Source: Ascarosepion bandense (Eukaryota > Mollusca > Cephalopoda > Sepiida > Sepiidae). Taken from it: a stretch of DNA of 64,000 nt. The notes under the pieces were generated by a model. The model was not told the DNA's origin. It searched no databases and saw only the letters and a list, made by a program, of their open reading frames with translations. The stretch is taken from assembly GCA_037127315.1 (NCBI GenBank), contig JBBBDQ010001688.1, positions 2,264,501 to 2,328,500 of the forward strand, written 5' to 3'. The position numbers and the translations under genes are program-made. Positions within the stretch are counted from its first letter, which is position 1, and every line of letters starts with the position of its first letter. Shown here piece by piece: positions 25,691-39,353 of the stretch.

Positions 25691-27015
25691 GTAGGTGGCA
25701 ACAGTTATCTCAAATTATTCTAAAGCCTATTGAATAGAAATAATTATGGATAAATATGCAGTTATTTGTAGGTATTCTATAGTGTTGTTTATTAACTTTT
25801 AACATTATTTATTATTGAATACTTGGAGTATTTTGTATTTATTCATTATTGTCTGTTTTTATTTATATATTTTATTTTACTATTTTTATTTTTTTTCTGG
25901 TCTGTTGGTTATCTTATTTGTTTCATCTAAAGTAGTACCTCCACTCATTTTCGATATCTAAGTTAAAATTGAATTTTTAAAAATAAAAAAAAAGTTTTCT
26001 TGAAGCTTTATTCTTAGCTTTAATTGAAAGCCAAGAGATTAAATTTACTCATTTCAGTAAGCAAAATACTCTGGTGTATTTAAAACCAAAATTATATTGA
26101 CTGGAATATAAAATTTTTTGGCTACTTTTAATCAATCAACACATTTTGTAAACAGAAGCCAATTCTCAGTTTTAAAAAAATCTTGCAAAAATGAAATATA
26201 CCTCACTGACACATTATTTTATTCAAATTAGCAAATTTAAACTTACCTTAATCTGATTTGAAATGAGTATTACTTGCATACTGCCTGTTAGAGGTGTTGA
26301 TTGACATGACAGACAGAAGCCATCAAAAAATGCTAAGTATGGAAGAGAAACTAGACATAATCTTAATCATACACTTCGTTTTTTGGTTTTTAACTAAATA
26401 GTAAAATTAAAAATTTAACAATATTTTCAGTAATTATCTAATATTTTATAGAATTTTAGTTAGTTTAACTTTATAGCTTTACCTTTGAAGTTGTTTTATG
26501 AAAAATAAAAATTAAAATAAAACTTTCTTTTAAAATAATTCAAAATTTAATAACAATGAAATTATATAACATGACAGAGGTAACTCAATAATTTATGAAA
26601 TGTTATGGCATATATTAATTTTTATTTTTAATATCTATTTTTCATATTCTTTTTAGGTACCTCCACAAATTGTGAATTTCAAATTTTTTTTTTAACAAAA
26701 TTAGGAAACTAGGAATTAAAATATAAAACTTGCTTTAAATTTTGAAGGGATGATTTGCAAAACCCATTAAATGTAGAAACATAGGGCTAGGGAACACAGC
26801 AGCAAGATGAAAGAATTGTGTCCTGCCAAAGATATAGTTTTTTTTTTTTTGCAAGAATTTCCAAATTAATGTCTTTTTCATCTGCAAAAAAGTGGCTTTT
26901 TTAAATCATGTCACCCCAAACAAGGCATTCCACTGCCACTATAGCGCAGGGGGTTACACAGGGCAATAGACGAGTTAGGATGTACATAGGGGGAGAGTTG
27001 GAGAGAATGGGAGGG

Positions 27016-27354
27016 TTAGTGTGTTAGGAGGTGTCTATTGACCTTACATTTAAACTCCTGGAGGTTATAGCCATCGGGGAAGTAAGCATGCAGAAGGGAA
27101 TTCCACAGGCGGGAAGTGCGAGAAAAGAAGCTGTTGGAGTAGAAATTGCGGTTACATTTCATCGGTTTCACTGTAAAAGGGTGGGACCTAGTTGCCAATC
27201 TAGTATCTTGTGCAAACTCACACCTAGAGGGCACCAGTGATTTAAGTTCATCAGAGCAGAAGCCATGAAAGTATTTATATAAGAGGCACAGGGAAGCCAC
27301 GTCACGCCGGTGAGAGAGTGACTGCAGGCGGTCAGCTAAGTCGGTATCAATCAT
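27016..27354 (-). pseudogene. LINE ORF2 C-terminal region
   Basis: 112 codons, MIDTDLADRLQSLSHRRDVA to VNRHLLTH. This is the conserved tail of jockey/CR1-type ORF2 (a leucine/arginine-rich region, then an FxxRxxxLWNSL block, here FSRTSRLWNSLLHAYFP). The fragment at about 7090-7204 encodes the same tail. Confidence 0.85.
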
Positions 27355-27423
27355 GTTACAGATTCTTCGCTGTATTTTGTCAAGAAGTCCGAGGAGAATA
27401 GTAGGGGCACCCGACCAGATGTG

Positions 27424-27876
27424 TCAACAGTATTCAAAACACGGGCGGATGGTAGATTTGTATAAGTGCAGGAGAGATTCAGGCAGAAAGAATTTCCGGG
27501 CCCTGCACAGAGAGCCAACTTTCATAGCAGTGGATTTAGCAATGGATTCGACGTAGTCATTCCACTTGAGGTCCGCTAAGAGTGTCAGGCCAAGCAGGCG
27601 TAGTGTTTTACTCTCTGGGAGGCATGCCTGTTCCATGGTAATGAGAGGAAGGTGCGGTTGTCTGTGGTGGTTAATTGACAGCAGCTTCGTTTTGGAAGAA
27701 TTGAATTTTACGAGCCATTTCCTACCCCAATCCACCACAGATTGGAGGTCCTTTTCAAGCTCAGCCACGAGGTTCACCTTATCATCAACACCAGATTTTT
27801 GTTCAAGGCGAGCGTATACTGTGGTATCATCGGCATACATGCCTACTTGTGATCTTATGACATCGGGGGGGATCAT
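27424..27876 (-). pseudogene. LINE reverse transcriptase, YADD and thumb part
   Basis: This is the frame-shifted continuation of the preceding segment. SQVGMYADDTTVYARLEQ contains the intact YADD catalytic pair. It is followed by DLQSVVDWGRKWLVKFNSSK and TLRLLGLTLLADLKWNDYV, typical palm-end and thumb blocks. It ends at RPCFEYC, where a stop interrupts the text that continues further downstream with the C-terminal region (27016-27354, including RRDVASLCLLYKYFHGFC). Confidence 0.9.
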
Positions 27877-28357
27877 TGATGTAGATTAGAAAGAGCGTAG
27901 AACCTAGGATAGAGCCTTGGGGGACACCCGTGTTTGTAGGGTAGTTCTGGGAGGCATGTTCGTTTAAAACCACCTTCAGTGTGCAGTTGGAGAGGAATGA
28001 CTGGATTAAGTCCAACAAAAGTCCAGTAATGCCATAGCTTCGCAGTTTTCGAAGAAGGCCAGCATGCCATACTCTGTTGAATGCTTTAGAGATATCCAGG
28101 GTGACAGTTCGGGCTTCACCATTCTTGTCGAGAGCCTGGTATATATACTCGGTGATGGTCGTTAGCATATCAGCAGTAGACCTGGTGAAGCGGAAGCCAT
28201 ACTGTTTGTCCGATAGGAGCCCGTGGACCGTGAGATGCTGAACAACCTCGGCATTGATAATGGCTTCGAACACTTTGCCGAAGATCGGAAGAAGGCTGAT
28301 AGGGCGGTAATTTGCAGGGTCCGAGGGTTTACCAGTGTTCTTGAATATTGGAACCAC
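27827..28357 (-). pseudogene. LINE reverse transcriptase, fingers and palm part
   Basis: A 176-codon open stretch begins MVPIFKNTGKPSDPANYRPI and includes FRFTRSTADML, TVTLDISKAFNRVW and GVPQGSILGSTLFLIYINDP, the standard order of LINE reverse transcriptase. DISKAF carries the first catalytic aspartate. The frame is lost just before the YADD motif, which reads on in the neighbouring frame. The copy therefore could not make a working enzyme as it stands. Confidence 0.9.
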
Positions 28358-31300
28358 AGAAGATGACTTCCAACAGGCAGGAAAGCAGGAGGAAGATAGG
28401 CAGAGGTTGTAGAGCTTAGAAAGGACAGAGGAGAGTTCAGAGGGAGTTCAAGACTATGACTGGGATTCCATCCCCACCACTCGCTTTGTGAGGGTCAAGT
28501 TTTAATGTTATGCTAGAAATCGGCGAGGGCGTGATGTGGACGTCATTCAATTCTCAGTTCTAGATGGGAAATCGGGTGTCTGGACTCCAGACGAATCCAG
28601 ACATGAATTGGTTGAGAATCTACGGGCAAAGCATTCAGCCTTGTCCGCTGAGGAGGTGAGGACCTCAAACTCGTTGATTAGTGGGGGTATTGAGGACTTA
28701 CTTTTGTTGAGCACGCTTTTACAGAGGCGCCAGAAGTCTTTGGCTCCGAACTTAGAGGATGCTGTGCACTGCTTCATTCTGGCAACAAACAGCATCTTAG
28801 CTTCGTTAAGTATCTTTTTACACTTATTACAAGCCGAGGCGAAAAGGTGCCTGTTTTGGTCCGACGCATGGCTACAATAAAGCCAGAAGTGATTCCGGTG
28901 GACGATGGCAGCCGAGCAAGCGGGCGAGAACCAGGGAGACGAATGGGATTTAAGCTGAAATTTCCTGGCAGGGATGAAAGCATCGATGCCAGCCTTAACC
29001 CAGGAGGAGACCTCTGATGCACAGTCTTTGACGGGAAAACTAAAAACATTATTCCAAGGGACATCGCAGAGGAAGTCACGGAACGAATCCCAGTCTGCTC
29101 TTTGATAGCAGTAGGATATTCTACTGGTCTAGGTTTCTTGGGTAGGCGTGGAGTGGAACAAGATGTTGACAGAAACTACAGCGTGGTCAGAATTTCCGAG
29201 AGGGCAGAGCTGTCTGGTGGTGCAAGAATTTGGGGTGGAAGTGCAGCAGAGGTCTAGTAGCAAGTCCCTTCCGTTAGGGCTATTGGAGAAACGTGTGGGG
29301 GAAGTCCACCACTTGCGTAAGGGATTGGGAGATTGAAAAATTAAAGGTGTGGACACCAGCAGTGTCAGTTACTGAGTTTTCGAGCCACTTAGTATGGTAG
29401 GCGTTAAAGTCACCAAACACAAAAATATGGGCAGATGGGGGAGAAGAAATGGCCTTGTCGATATTGTCAGAGATGCTGTCAAGTACTGAATAGTCAGAGG
29501 AGGAGGGGGAGTGGTAGAGGAAGAAGAGATAGCTAGCGGAGCTTAGAAGTGAGAGACGGAAACACAGGGATTAAAGAGATGTTACTCTAGCTAGGGGGAG
29601 GTATTCGCTGACATATACACCAAGCCCAAGCATATGGACGTTGGAGTCCTTCCTGAAGAGGGGAAGGTAACCAGGAATATAGAACTCACAGGAGGGGATA
29701 GACGGGTCAAGGTTAGTTTCACACAGGGCTAAGATATCAGGTGAGTTAGTTTGGAGGAATGATTCTACGCTAGAATGTTAGTGAACGTGACACAGAGGTT
29801 TGGGCGTTTTCCGAGTAGCTGGCTTGAGTTTCGTATTTTGTTTGCTTTTTTTCATGGTATTTTGGTTGAGGAGAGAGGTCTAGAGTAGAATCAGTCGGTC
29901 ACTATTTGCAGCATGTGAGGAATGGAGACTGGTGCAGCCTACAACATAATGTGGCCTCGGGGTTGCCCACCAGAGGTTTGTGAAGGGACGCCCGTCCATG
30001 CACGATATGGCACTACAGGAACCCCGATATTATTTAACTGTTGATCAGAGCAGCCTCTCAAGACACTACGCAAGAGTTCGGGCTCCTAACTACCAGTCGG
30101 AAGCAGTAACCAGGAAACTGCCAACCCGGTACCCTCAGAATGGAGAGACATTGCCACCATAGTCAATAACTGCAAAGAGTTTCCAACTGAACTAACACTA
30201 AGACCGAAGGAGGAGGTAGAAAGACCGGGAACCCCTTCCTAAACAGGGAACAAGATGATCACCTCTACTCCTGTTCAAAAAAAGGGGGTGGTGTGTGAAA
30301 CCGGGCGATAGTAGGTACTATCTACTCCAATTTAAAAAAAAAAAAAATAGTGGTGAGTTAACTAAGTTTTAACTTAGTTAAAGTCCAAAGAAATTTCTTT
30401 GCAAAAAAATTCATTCAAATGACCAGAGAATTAAGCAAAAAATTATAATTAAAAAAACAAAACAAATAAATACATACATAATAACTTACTTTAGCGAGTT
30501 TCAACGAAAAAAAATAAGTAAATCCTTCCAACCAGAGTTCACACCCACACACATGATTCAAAGCCATTTGAAAAAATAAAGTTTATTTTTCCATTCTTGG
30601 ATGTGGGTAAATCAATGAGTGGTGAGGGGAGGTAACGGAAGTGAAAAGAAAAGAATTCCATGTGCGGCTTAAAAGTCCAAAGAAATCTTGCGTAATATTA
30701 CATTTGCCATAATAAACTCTTGTAAAAATTGTGTCACTCACAGAGAAAAGAAAAACAAGATTTAATACCAAAATTTCAAATGTGTTAGAAAGAATTAAAA
30801 TTTTTAAAATAATTAAAAAGTACTTTTTTCTTAATAATTACATGAACATTTTACTGATAAAACTTTGGGGCCTTTTTTCTTCATACTATGCTGTTTTTTA
30901 TTCCAGCAAATTCATGAAGGTACCTAGTATAAAGAATGTTACATTAGCTGCATTGTAGTTTTCTTAATGTTTCCATTTTTAGTTTCTGATTTTTAAATAC
31001 CATAGTAAAAACTTGTTTTTGTTTCTGCATTTTGAGATAAGTTTTGATCATTTACTTAGAGCCTCAGCAATCATAAATTCAGTAAAAAAAAAAAAAGAAT
31101 ACATTTGACTTTGTGTTAGTCTGAAAAGGTGATTATAGATATTTTCTCCTCCAGACAGTTTTTGGATTTATTATTCATGGTTAATACTGTTTTTCTTATT
31201 TTCCATGATATTTTTGGTGTATTTTCATTTTTGTTTTCAATTTCTCATATATGTTTAGACAGGGTTGCACTGTTCACATATTTACTATTGATAAATGAGC

Positions 31301-32019
31301 TTTGTTTTCAGGGTCCTTCAGTTACTCTTATATATTTTCTTCATAATAAAAAGATAATGAAGCAGCTCTAAAAATAGGGGATTTTAGGCAACACTCAAAT
31401 ATACAGTACAAAAAATGTCAACAGATAAAAAACACCAAATGGTTTAACTTACCATCCAACAAGAACAAATAATACTTAGGAAAATATTCCTTTAAACTGA
31501 TTCAAAGAATACTTTATCCCATCAAGCATTCTCCACAAAATATTCAACTAAAACAGGAAAAACCAGCTACAGTTACACTAAGGACATGATAGAAATAATT
31601 AAAAATAATAATAATAATAATAACCAACAAATCATCTGCACAAACCAAACCTACTTGTAACTGCAGAACAAAGCGTGAATGTTCATTAAATAGTAGTTGC
31701 TTGTAAAACAATAATATTGCAAAACCCTGTAAAATCAGCAGATAACAAACAAAAAAAAAAAATAAACACAAAACCTGATTATCATAGAAAATATGCAAAT
31801 TGTGTAATCTTGTCTAAACCCACATGGAAGATTAAAAACCAAAACACACCAAAAATATGAAAAATAATGGAAACCGTGTCAGCCACCAACAATAAATTGG
31901 AGCAGTCAACGTCCAGTTAAACAAAAGTGTAAGAAACGTGACAGATAATACAATAAACAGGAAATATTTGACCTTGCTATCAATAATTTCTCATTGATCA
32001 GCATATGTAGCCAAGCCAC

Positions 32020-32100
32020 CACACACACACACACACACACTCAATAATTAAGATTTCAACATCAAACTACCTGGGTTTCAACCATAAGGTATTGTCAGGC
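32020..32100 (+). repeat. (AC)n and CTACCTGGGTTTCAAC element, copy 2
   Basis: Second copy of the unit described near 22542-22640, again directly after a dinucleotide run. Confidence 0.65.
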
Positions 32101-32134
32101 ACAAGGTGAAAAAAAAATCTAAAACATTAACTTC

Positions 32135-32570
32135 AGAAGAACGGGAGGGTGTGAGGTGGAAACGGAAATTGATGCTTACTCTAAAGAGGAGGAGGAGGGT
32201 GAAAATAAATATCTAATCTGGGTTCGTAGATACCCAGGAGATCTTTTTTAAGATACCTACACTTAGCCATGATTTCCATTCATTCGTTTAACAAGGCAAT
32301 TCTGTTCTTATGTTATGATGGTCAATTTATCTTCCTAGCACAACTTACAAGAAATATTACCACAATTTTTACCAGCTTTAACCCTTCTCAAAATACTCCA
32401 CTTTATTCATGGGTTTTTTCATAAAGTTCCTTAAATTTCCGCACACAGTTTGCCAGCTTGGTATCACTTCTGACTCCTGAGCTTCTTTTTTTTTTTTTTT
32501 TTTTTTTTAACCTTCCCTCCTTACCCTCTTTGGAGTAAGAATGAATTTCTGTTTCCACTGTCTGACTCAA
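32135..32570. repeat. Inverted repeat pair around a 300-bp core
   Basis: The left arm (about 32140-32205: GGAAACGGAAATTGATGCTT, ACTCTAAAGAGGAGG, AGGGTG) is inverted at about 32512-32565 (CCCTCTTTGGAGTAAGAATG, AATTTCTGTTTCC). A poly-T tract (about 32486-32508) sits just inside the right arm. It could be a foldback element or two oppositely inserted copies of one repeat. Confidence 0.65.
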
Positions 32571-33162
32571 GAGTGGTAGAATCTATGAGCAAATAGTTAA
32601 TCCACAAACTGGGGTCAAAACACTATGAAAGTATAAAAATAGATCTTTTCTTAGTAAAAATAGCATCAATGCATTTTTGAAAGAAAAAAAAATATTCACA
32701 ACAATATATTTGGCTCTCAACAAAAACACTCTTTATAAAAATACATCACTCAAACCGATCTTAAAAATCATGTCAGTATTAACTCATTGAGGTTGATATG
32801 CCATAAAACAAAAACCTATTTATCTAACATGGCTAAAATACATCCAATTCAGTTATGTTTCATCTTAAAGTTTTTTTAAAAAATGCCTTTTTTTAGACTA
32901 GATAACAGTTACAATTTTCCAAGTACACTAAAAACATTTCAATGCTTGTAAAACAATTTTTTGCACAAAATGCATTTTTAAAACTCATCTAGTGTCATTT
33001 AAAATATCTTGTCAAAATGTTTTTGATGATATTGTCAGATGACAATATTTAATACAAGTTTTTCATATTCTAACATCAAGTTGATTTCATCATACGGCAA
33101 CTTTCTTGAATAGCTTTTATGCCTTTAGTCGCATTAGGAAGTTGATAAATTTGTTTTAACCA

Positions 33163-33201
<39 letters not shown>
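33163..33201. repeat. Compound microsatellite (GT)n(AT)n
   Basis: A GT run passes directly into an AT run. Confidence 0.96.
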
Positions 33202-33202
<1 letters not shown>

Positions 33203-36200
33203 TTTCAGTGTTAAGCAAAATGAGAAAAACAAATGCTTTCATAATCTTAAATTTATCAGAGATGAAAAATTTCCATCATTTCTTTTTTCTTTTCTTTTTT
33301 CTTTTTTGAGATGAAGTGAAAAATATTGTAATGGACAGTTTTAATTTACAATTTCTAGCCAATCCCAAGAAGGTTCTTTCTCATGGATGTATGAAGAATT
33401 ATGTACCTTTACTGTTGTGGTGTTTTCTGATTCTTAAACAACATTGTTGGTTAGAATATTCAGGTTGCAAAAAAAAAAGTACAATGACTAAACAGTTTGT
33501 TACTTATTCCTTTCTATTGTGATGTCAATTTCAGAAACTTAAAAAAATATAATGAATGAACTTTGGTAAGAATAGCTTTCTTTCTTCTGCAGCATATTTT
33601 TTGTTGTTTATTTGTTGTTGTTTTTTTTTTATTTCATGCAGTCCAATGATTAACCCTTTTATTATCTTTTGTACCTGCCCTGTTCCAATTTTTTTTTTTT
33701 AAACTAAATATCTAGGTAAAATAATATTCCTCTTCAAAATAACATCAGAGATAGGACTAAAAAATTTTACCTATTTTACTTTTTTACCTAAATCTCTGAG
33801 ACGATGTTGTGACAATTATACATTACTTCATTTGGACCAATTTTCTTGTCTTTATGGTTTTCCTCACAACTTTTAGGCTTCTCTATTTTCCAGCCACCTT
33901 CAGTCATCTGTAATAGTAACCTTTCAGAAGAACTCTTTATTAGATCCACTTATATTTGTCACATCTGAAACTTATAATCATCCCCCCCTCAGCCTTACAA
34001 TACCATTCTGCTGAACTGGTATATATTTTTATATGACTTTATTCAGAGATTGAACTCTCAGAAACTGGATGAACTTTACTAATTGAATAGCCTATTCACC
34101 ATATTTGAAGATTGTAACAGAAGGAAACTTGTAACTTTTAATTTTTAGCTGCCTATACCTTTATGAATGAAGTTTTACAAAGTTTGCTACAAGGCCACAA
34201 TCTGATAACAATATCTATAGTTCTAAGTAGTCGTTCAACTATATACAGGTCAAGTTCAACACTGCTTAACTTTTGTGATCAGAAAAGACCTGATACTTTG
34301 AGCATGGCTTAACCATAATCACTGCCTTTTTTGTGTTTTAATTTTGTACTGATCTTATTATGGTTACTGTTAAATAATGTACATCATTTGTTAGTTTAGT
34401 ATTATCTCATTATCCAATTTTATTAATAGGTGTTTCACTTTAACTGAAGCATTTAGACTACTCTTAATGAAATTTCATTATATTTACAATTTGATACATG
34501 GTCTTCTTGAATCTTGCCATTAGTTGTGCACAAATATATTTGTCCAATTTTGTAGTATTTGTTGGTTGAATCATTTTTGCTGAAATGAATAATCTGTTCA
34601 TTTTTATGCACAGTTTGGAAAGGCTTTTTTTCTTTTTTAAATAGCTTTTTGTGTGTTGATTAAGTCCCTTGAATTTGCCTAAAGAACAGCAACATTCTTG
34701 ACAACATTAAATATTCATGACTGACAAAACTTTGGAGGAATTAAATGACAACAAATGTTCAGAAACTGCTCATTTAAAACTAGGTTGGATTTTGTGATGG
34801 CTTCTGATGAGAAGGCAGTTAAACATTTATGTTAATTTGGTATTGTTTATTATAAGTATGTTTTATAACAAAACACTTATATACCACATAATCTTTATGC
34901 TATATAGGAAGTGTTGATCTGCTTAGTTAATGAAATAGTCAGGTCCTTTTCAATGGCACTAAAAGTTAATATTTAAACTCTGGTATAAAATTAAAAAAAA
35001 ATTTTGGCTTCTGGGTTTTTTTTAATGAAAGCAAACTGGTCCTCTCCAGTTGAAGTATTAGTGCAATCATTTTTTCTTTGCTCCCATGTTGAGTCTTAAT
35101 ATATTAAACGTAATATTTAAATATACTTGAAAGTAGAGTCTAGATTTTAATCACTTGTAACTAATCTAACAAGGAAGGGGTATTGAAAAAAAATTTCTGT
35201 CCTACTTCCCACATTCAGTATTCTCATTTGAAATACTGATTTTGAAAAGTGAGTCAAGCTTAGAACTTTTTACTACACTCATGTATTGTTTTAAATTTTA
35301 CTTTTGAAATATATTTATTTATTAGTATCTACTTCATTAATTGTAACCATGATAAATCAATATACTGATTCTCCTCATTTTACAAAGACCTGATTTACAA
35401 TTTTCAACTTTAGAATGCTATGGTAGCAATAAGTATTCATTGGTTATCAAACATTAACATTTTTCTTTATTTTGAGCTATCAATATCATACAAATCTAGC
35501 AAAACTATGACTTTTCTGTCAATACCTGGATAATGTCACAGTATCAAAATAGTCTTGTTACAAAGCACGAGTATTAACATTACCCACAATTTAACTTTGT
35601 TGCTTTACTATAATAGGCAATGAAAAATGCTTTCATGTTATAAGATTACTAGAGCATGAGGCTGGCCTAGGTTATGCCAGTCATTTGTAATTGGGAGTTC
35701 TTCCCCTTTTTCAAAAGGGCTAATAGCAATTATGAGGATAGGGTATATTTTAATTTAATAATAAAAATGGTAGTAACATAAATATTGATAATTGATATAT
35801 ATAAATTAATTGAAGCATGTAAAATATTACAAATGGTATGGTCCCAACTCCTCCTGTCAAATGTTAAGAGAAATATGGTAAAAGTTTTACCAACATTAGG
35901 ATATAAGAATAATCCCAATGTAAATTCTTATTGCTGCAGAACCAATGAAAATAGTAAATTTAATGCTTCATAAATATTTTTTTCTTTGACATCAACAAAA
36001 GAACAAAGTATTTAAGGAGAAAATATGAGAAGAATTGACATTATTAATATCATTACCTCAACAGACATTGTATTTCTAATAATGGATGCAAAAGTAATAT
36101 GCAAGAGAAAAATTAATAGTAACAACTAAAACGAGCACAAGTAAAATTTTTTAGTAATGCAAAATATTTTGAATGACAATAAGATATAGCAAACAAAAGG

Positions 36201-36259
36201 AATTAATAGGAAAAATAAATTTTTTGTTTGTGTCCAGTCAACATTTAAAATGCACAAGG

Positions 36260-36262
<3 letters not shown>

Positions 36263-36291
<29 letters not shown>
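36263..36291. repeat. (AT)n microsatellite
   Basis: Uninterrupted AT run in the giant intron. Confidence 0.95.
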
Positions 36292-36294
<3 letters not shown>

Positions 36295-37308
36295 GTGAAA
36301 GCAGGTCTTTATAGAGTTTTTTAAAAAAATGTACAGAAATTGAGAAGTCACACATTGGTTCAAGTAGAGCACCCAGACTTTTGATATATGCTGTTACTTT
36401 AATGAAATAAACTGTTCAGCAACATTTGGATTGCATTGTAATTAAATATTAGCTATTAGTAGTGACATCATGTCTTCAATTGCAATGTGATTTATAAGAC
36501 AAGGTAGTTAATTGTTTTTGTTATTCTCTAACTAGAGTGACCATCTATTTGCAGGGAGATAGTTAACACAAATAATCTGCATCAAGATCCGTGTATATAT
36601 GTCAAAACAGACTCCAGTTTTGTGATTGCTCAAATATAATGCAGCCTTTATCATTACAAAACCACTACAAACTTGCACCACACCCTGCACACGTATATTC
36701 TATTTAAAATACCTGAGAACATATCTCAACTGACCAAGTGATCTGGTACCAGTCTTTTACAATTCAATGGTAATGGTCTCTGGTGTAGTGGGATGACATA
36801 GTATCATTTAAACAGCACCAACATTAAACTGGAATGTGTTTCAATGTATGTCTTCAGTGTAGTTAACCTTGTTAATTGCTGTTGGTCGCATTCTTGTATT
36901 GCTGATGAGTATCTAGTTTTCCTGGATTACTAAAGTCTCCTAGAATTCATGCATTCCTTGCTATTGTTGGCCAAGTAAAACTTTGTGCAATTACCTTTCT
37001 CTTTTTTTTTTTTTTTTTTATTGGCCTTTTGGGCTGCAATCTTTTCCACATTCTCACCAAAACATTTTTGCCATTATTGTACTTGTTGGCATTTATAACA
37101 TTTTTGCTTTTATACCAAGGATCAGGGTGTTGTATCTGCTGAAACCCCAACTTTTTTGAGCTGGAATCAGTTACTTTCTGACCAAGAAAATAGCATATTA
37201 AGTGGGAAAGACTTTTGGTAAAGTGAAAGAGTTGAGGAAAAATAGAAGGTAAGAAAACTAGATAGAAACTAAAAGATAAACTAATAAAATGAAAAATACA
37301 TACAGGAC

Positions 37309-37392
37309 AATACTAAAAAGTTTTCAGCCAAACTCACTTTCCTAAATCTGTCTAAATCCTTCTTGGACAGGCTGAGAACTTTTCAGCACCCT
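37309..37392. mobile_element. Short TIR element (MITE-like), copy 2
   Basis: The left end AAAAAGTTTTCAGCCAAACT is the inverse of the right end AGGCTGAGAACTTTTCAGCA with a few changes. The right flank AGCACCCTCTCATG resembles the flank of copy 3. Confidence 0.65.
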
Positions 37393-37761
37393 CTCATGTT
37401 CAATGTTTATATATTCCTTAAGCAACTACATTTAAATTCAGTTTTTCACAATTTCTCACATTTAATCCAAGTAAAGACTTTATCTCAGTTAGGATTCCAT
37501 TATTTTTAAAATATGAGAAAATATCACAATAATAAAAATTTATTTCAGCTTTTATATCTTTCATCCTATCCCATAGTTGTTTGTCAGAAGTTTTCATATA
37601 CTTTTAGTGTTTAGTATCTCCCTGAAACAGTTGACCAAAATTAAATCAAAATGGAATTAAATGAAAGTTAAACTTCTGATCTACTTTGAATAATAGGCAA
37701 GAAATAAAAGCTGAAATAAATCATGTCTACTATTATACAGGTAATTGACATTCTTAAATTA

Positions 37762-37766
<5 letters not shown>

Positions 37767-37820
<54 letters not shown>
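37767..37820. repeat. Compound microsatellite (AT)n(AC)n
   Basis: An AT run passes directly into an AC run, as at 8093-8158. Confidence 0.96.
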
Positions 37821-37826
<6 letters not shown>

Positions 37827-38040
37827 AGACTCTTAGACATTATGCAAAATTGATTTTCTATATCCACTGGTTATATCTACAAACTCTATCTCAATATAGT
37901 GAGAAAGGGTGTAGATAAAAGCTGGCTGGGGTTATTGAGAGACACCAGAAGATTGAAATATAGGTAAATGGAAAGGCATAAAAATTGCTTTGCAATAAAA
38001 TAAAAATAATAATAAATAGTAAAAGAATGATAAAATAGTA

Positions 38041-38067
38041 TATCATAGTATATGATATACTATGATA
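38041..38067. repeat. 27-base palindrome with one central base
   Basis: Thirteen-base arms TATCATAGTATAT and ATATACTATGATA face each other around one G. Confidence 0.9.
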
Positions 38068-39088
38068 GGATAGTATAGAAAATATTTGTGCAATCTTTTT
38101 ATTGCTTTTTTTTTTTTACATACGAAATGAAGTCATATATATATATATATATATATATAACAGTTAAGTAAAAAACATGGATGCTCAATGAAGACTGAAA
38201 GGGATAAAGAAGAGAATGAGAAGATACAAGTAAAGGGTGAGAGAAATGATTTTTCATTTTAAAATAACTTTTGATAAAATAAATTCAGTAAATTTTTAGT
38301 TTATAGATGTTAACATTTATTTTGAATTGTAGATAATATATTGAACTGCTGTAATATTTAATGCATTTTTTGACATTTAAAGAATCACTCATGTTTTGTA
38401 TATGTGAAAAAGCAGCTGACTTAATTTTCTTGCATAAAACCTTTTCTATTTATATCTGTTTCCTAGTTGAACATATTGTATTTTAGGGATTTACATTTTT
38501 GCCTATCCTAAATGACATAACTATCTATTCTAGAAGAGCTGTCTCACAATATTGATACTGCTGAACTTAGACAAAAAGATGGAGTCATCAATGCTTAAAC
38601 ATTCAACCTACTATTTATGCTTATCTATCATAACAGACTTGCTTACTGAAATATATTCAGCATAGATCAGTGGTCAGTATTTTAATATTTTTCATATATT
38701 TGGTATATCTGTCTTGTATTATAATTCTATTTGTTTTCTTTATTGGATAGTTTAATTCTTTAATCTAACTAAGCAATTTTTTCAGTACAAATAAACAACT
38801 TTTCATAAGTAAACTTTAAGAAAATGTCATACATGATTCCATGTCACTGTTTCTGTTTAGAAAGTTAAAATTTGGGATTTATGATTAACTAGCATCATAG
38901 CCTGGTGTTGCCCATGCAACTCAGAACATTTTAGTTGGTTATATAAAAAGATAATTATATAAAAAATTGTTGCTTAAAAACTGTTCAAAAATTCCATTAC
39001 AAAAATCTGTTTTCTTTTGTTTTGTATAAACATGATTTGATGTTTTGTGTGACATTGTAAACAACATTGCGTTTGTTTTTTGTTTAAA

Positions 39089-39353
39089 AATTACGGGGGG
39101 AAATATTTACATTTTTTGTTGACTAAATGAATTTAACATAAAAATAAAAATTATTTATTTTGTTTTACTGAAATTAGAAATATAAAAACTGTAATAGTTT
39201 TCTCAGTTCAGAAATTTTCGAAGAATATTTAAAAATGTAGAAATATAAAAACTATTATGCTCTCAGTTCAGAAATCTTTTTTTTTTAAATATTTCTTTTG
39301 TTTCAAAATTACGGGGGAAAATATTCATTTTTTTTGTTGACCAAATGAATTTT
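39089..39353 (+). repeat. Local direct duplication with ACGGGGG core
   Basis: 39089-39134 and 39307-39353 share AATTACGGGGG, AAATATT, TTTTTTGTTGAC and AAATGAATTT. Inside, 39176-39215 and 39238-39277 share AGAAATATAAAAACT and CTCAGTTCAGAAAT. The whole lies in a longer stretch (about 38890-39665) that begins TAGCCTGGTGTTGCCCATGC and ends in a (TA)n run, possibly one repeat element. Confidence 0.75.

Larger units (their letters stand above)
26840..30310 (-). mobile_element. Jockey/CR1-like LINE, long but broken copy
   Basis: This GC-richer minus-strand element contains an APE-type endonuclease followed by a reverse transcriptase. The endonuclease blocks are ALCETNLDPSIPSCEFYIPG (about 29665-29740), VFGDFNAYHTKW (about 29385-29420) and GNSDHAVVSV (about 29165-29195). 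Reverse transcriptase lies at about 28357-27420, and the C-terminal domain runs to about 27016. The 3' side ends near a poly-A (poly-T on +, 26838-26851), about 100 bases past the last conserved sequence. The 5' edge is placed at the composition change near 30310. Frameshifts and stops break both domains. The family is shared with the fragment at 6003-7205. Exact ends and target-site duplication were not proven. Confidence 0.82.

Noticed and set aside
28536..28880. 114-codon + strand ORF
   Set aside because: Antisense to the minus-strand LINE; no independent similarity recognised.
36947..37150. 67-codon minus ORF with a basic KKKKKKRK run
   Set aside because: The basic run is translation of a poly-T tract; the remainder matches nothing I recognise.
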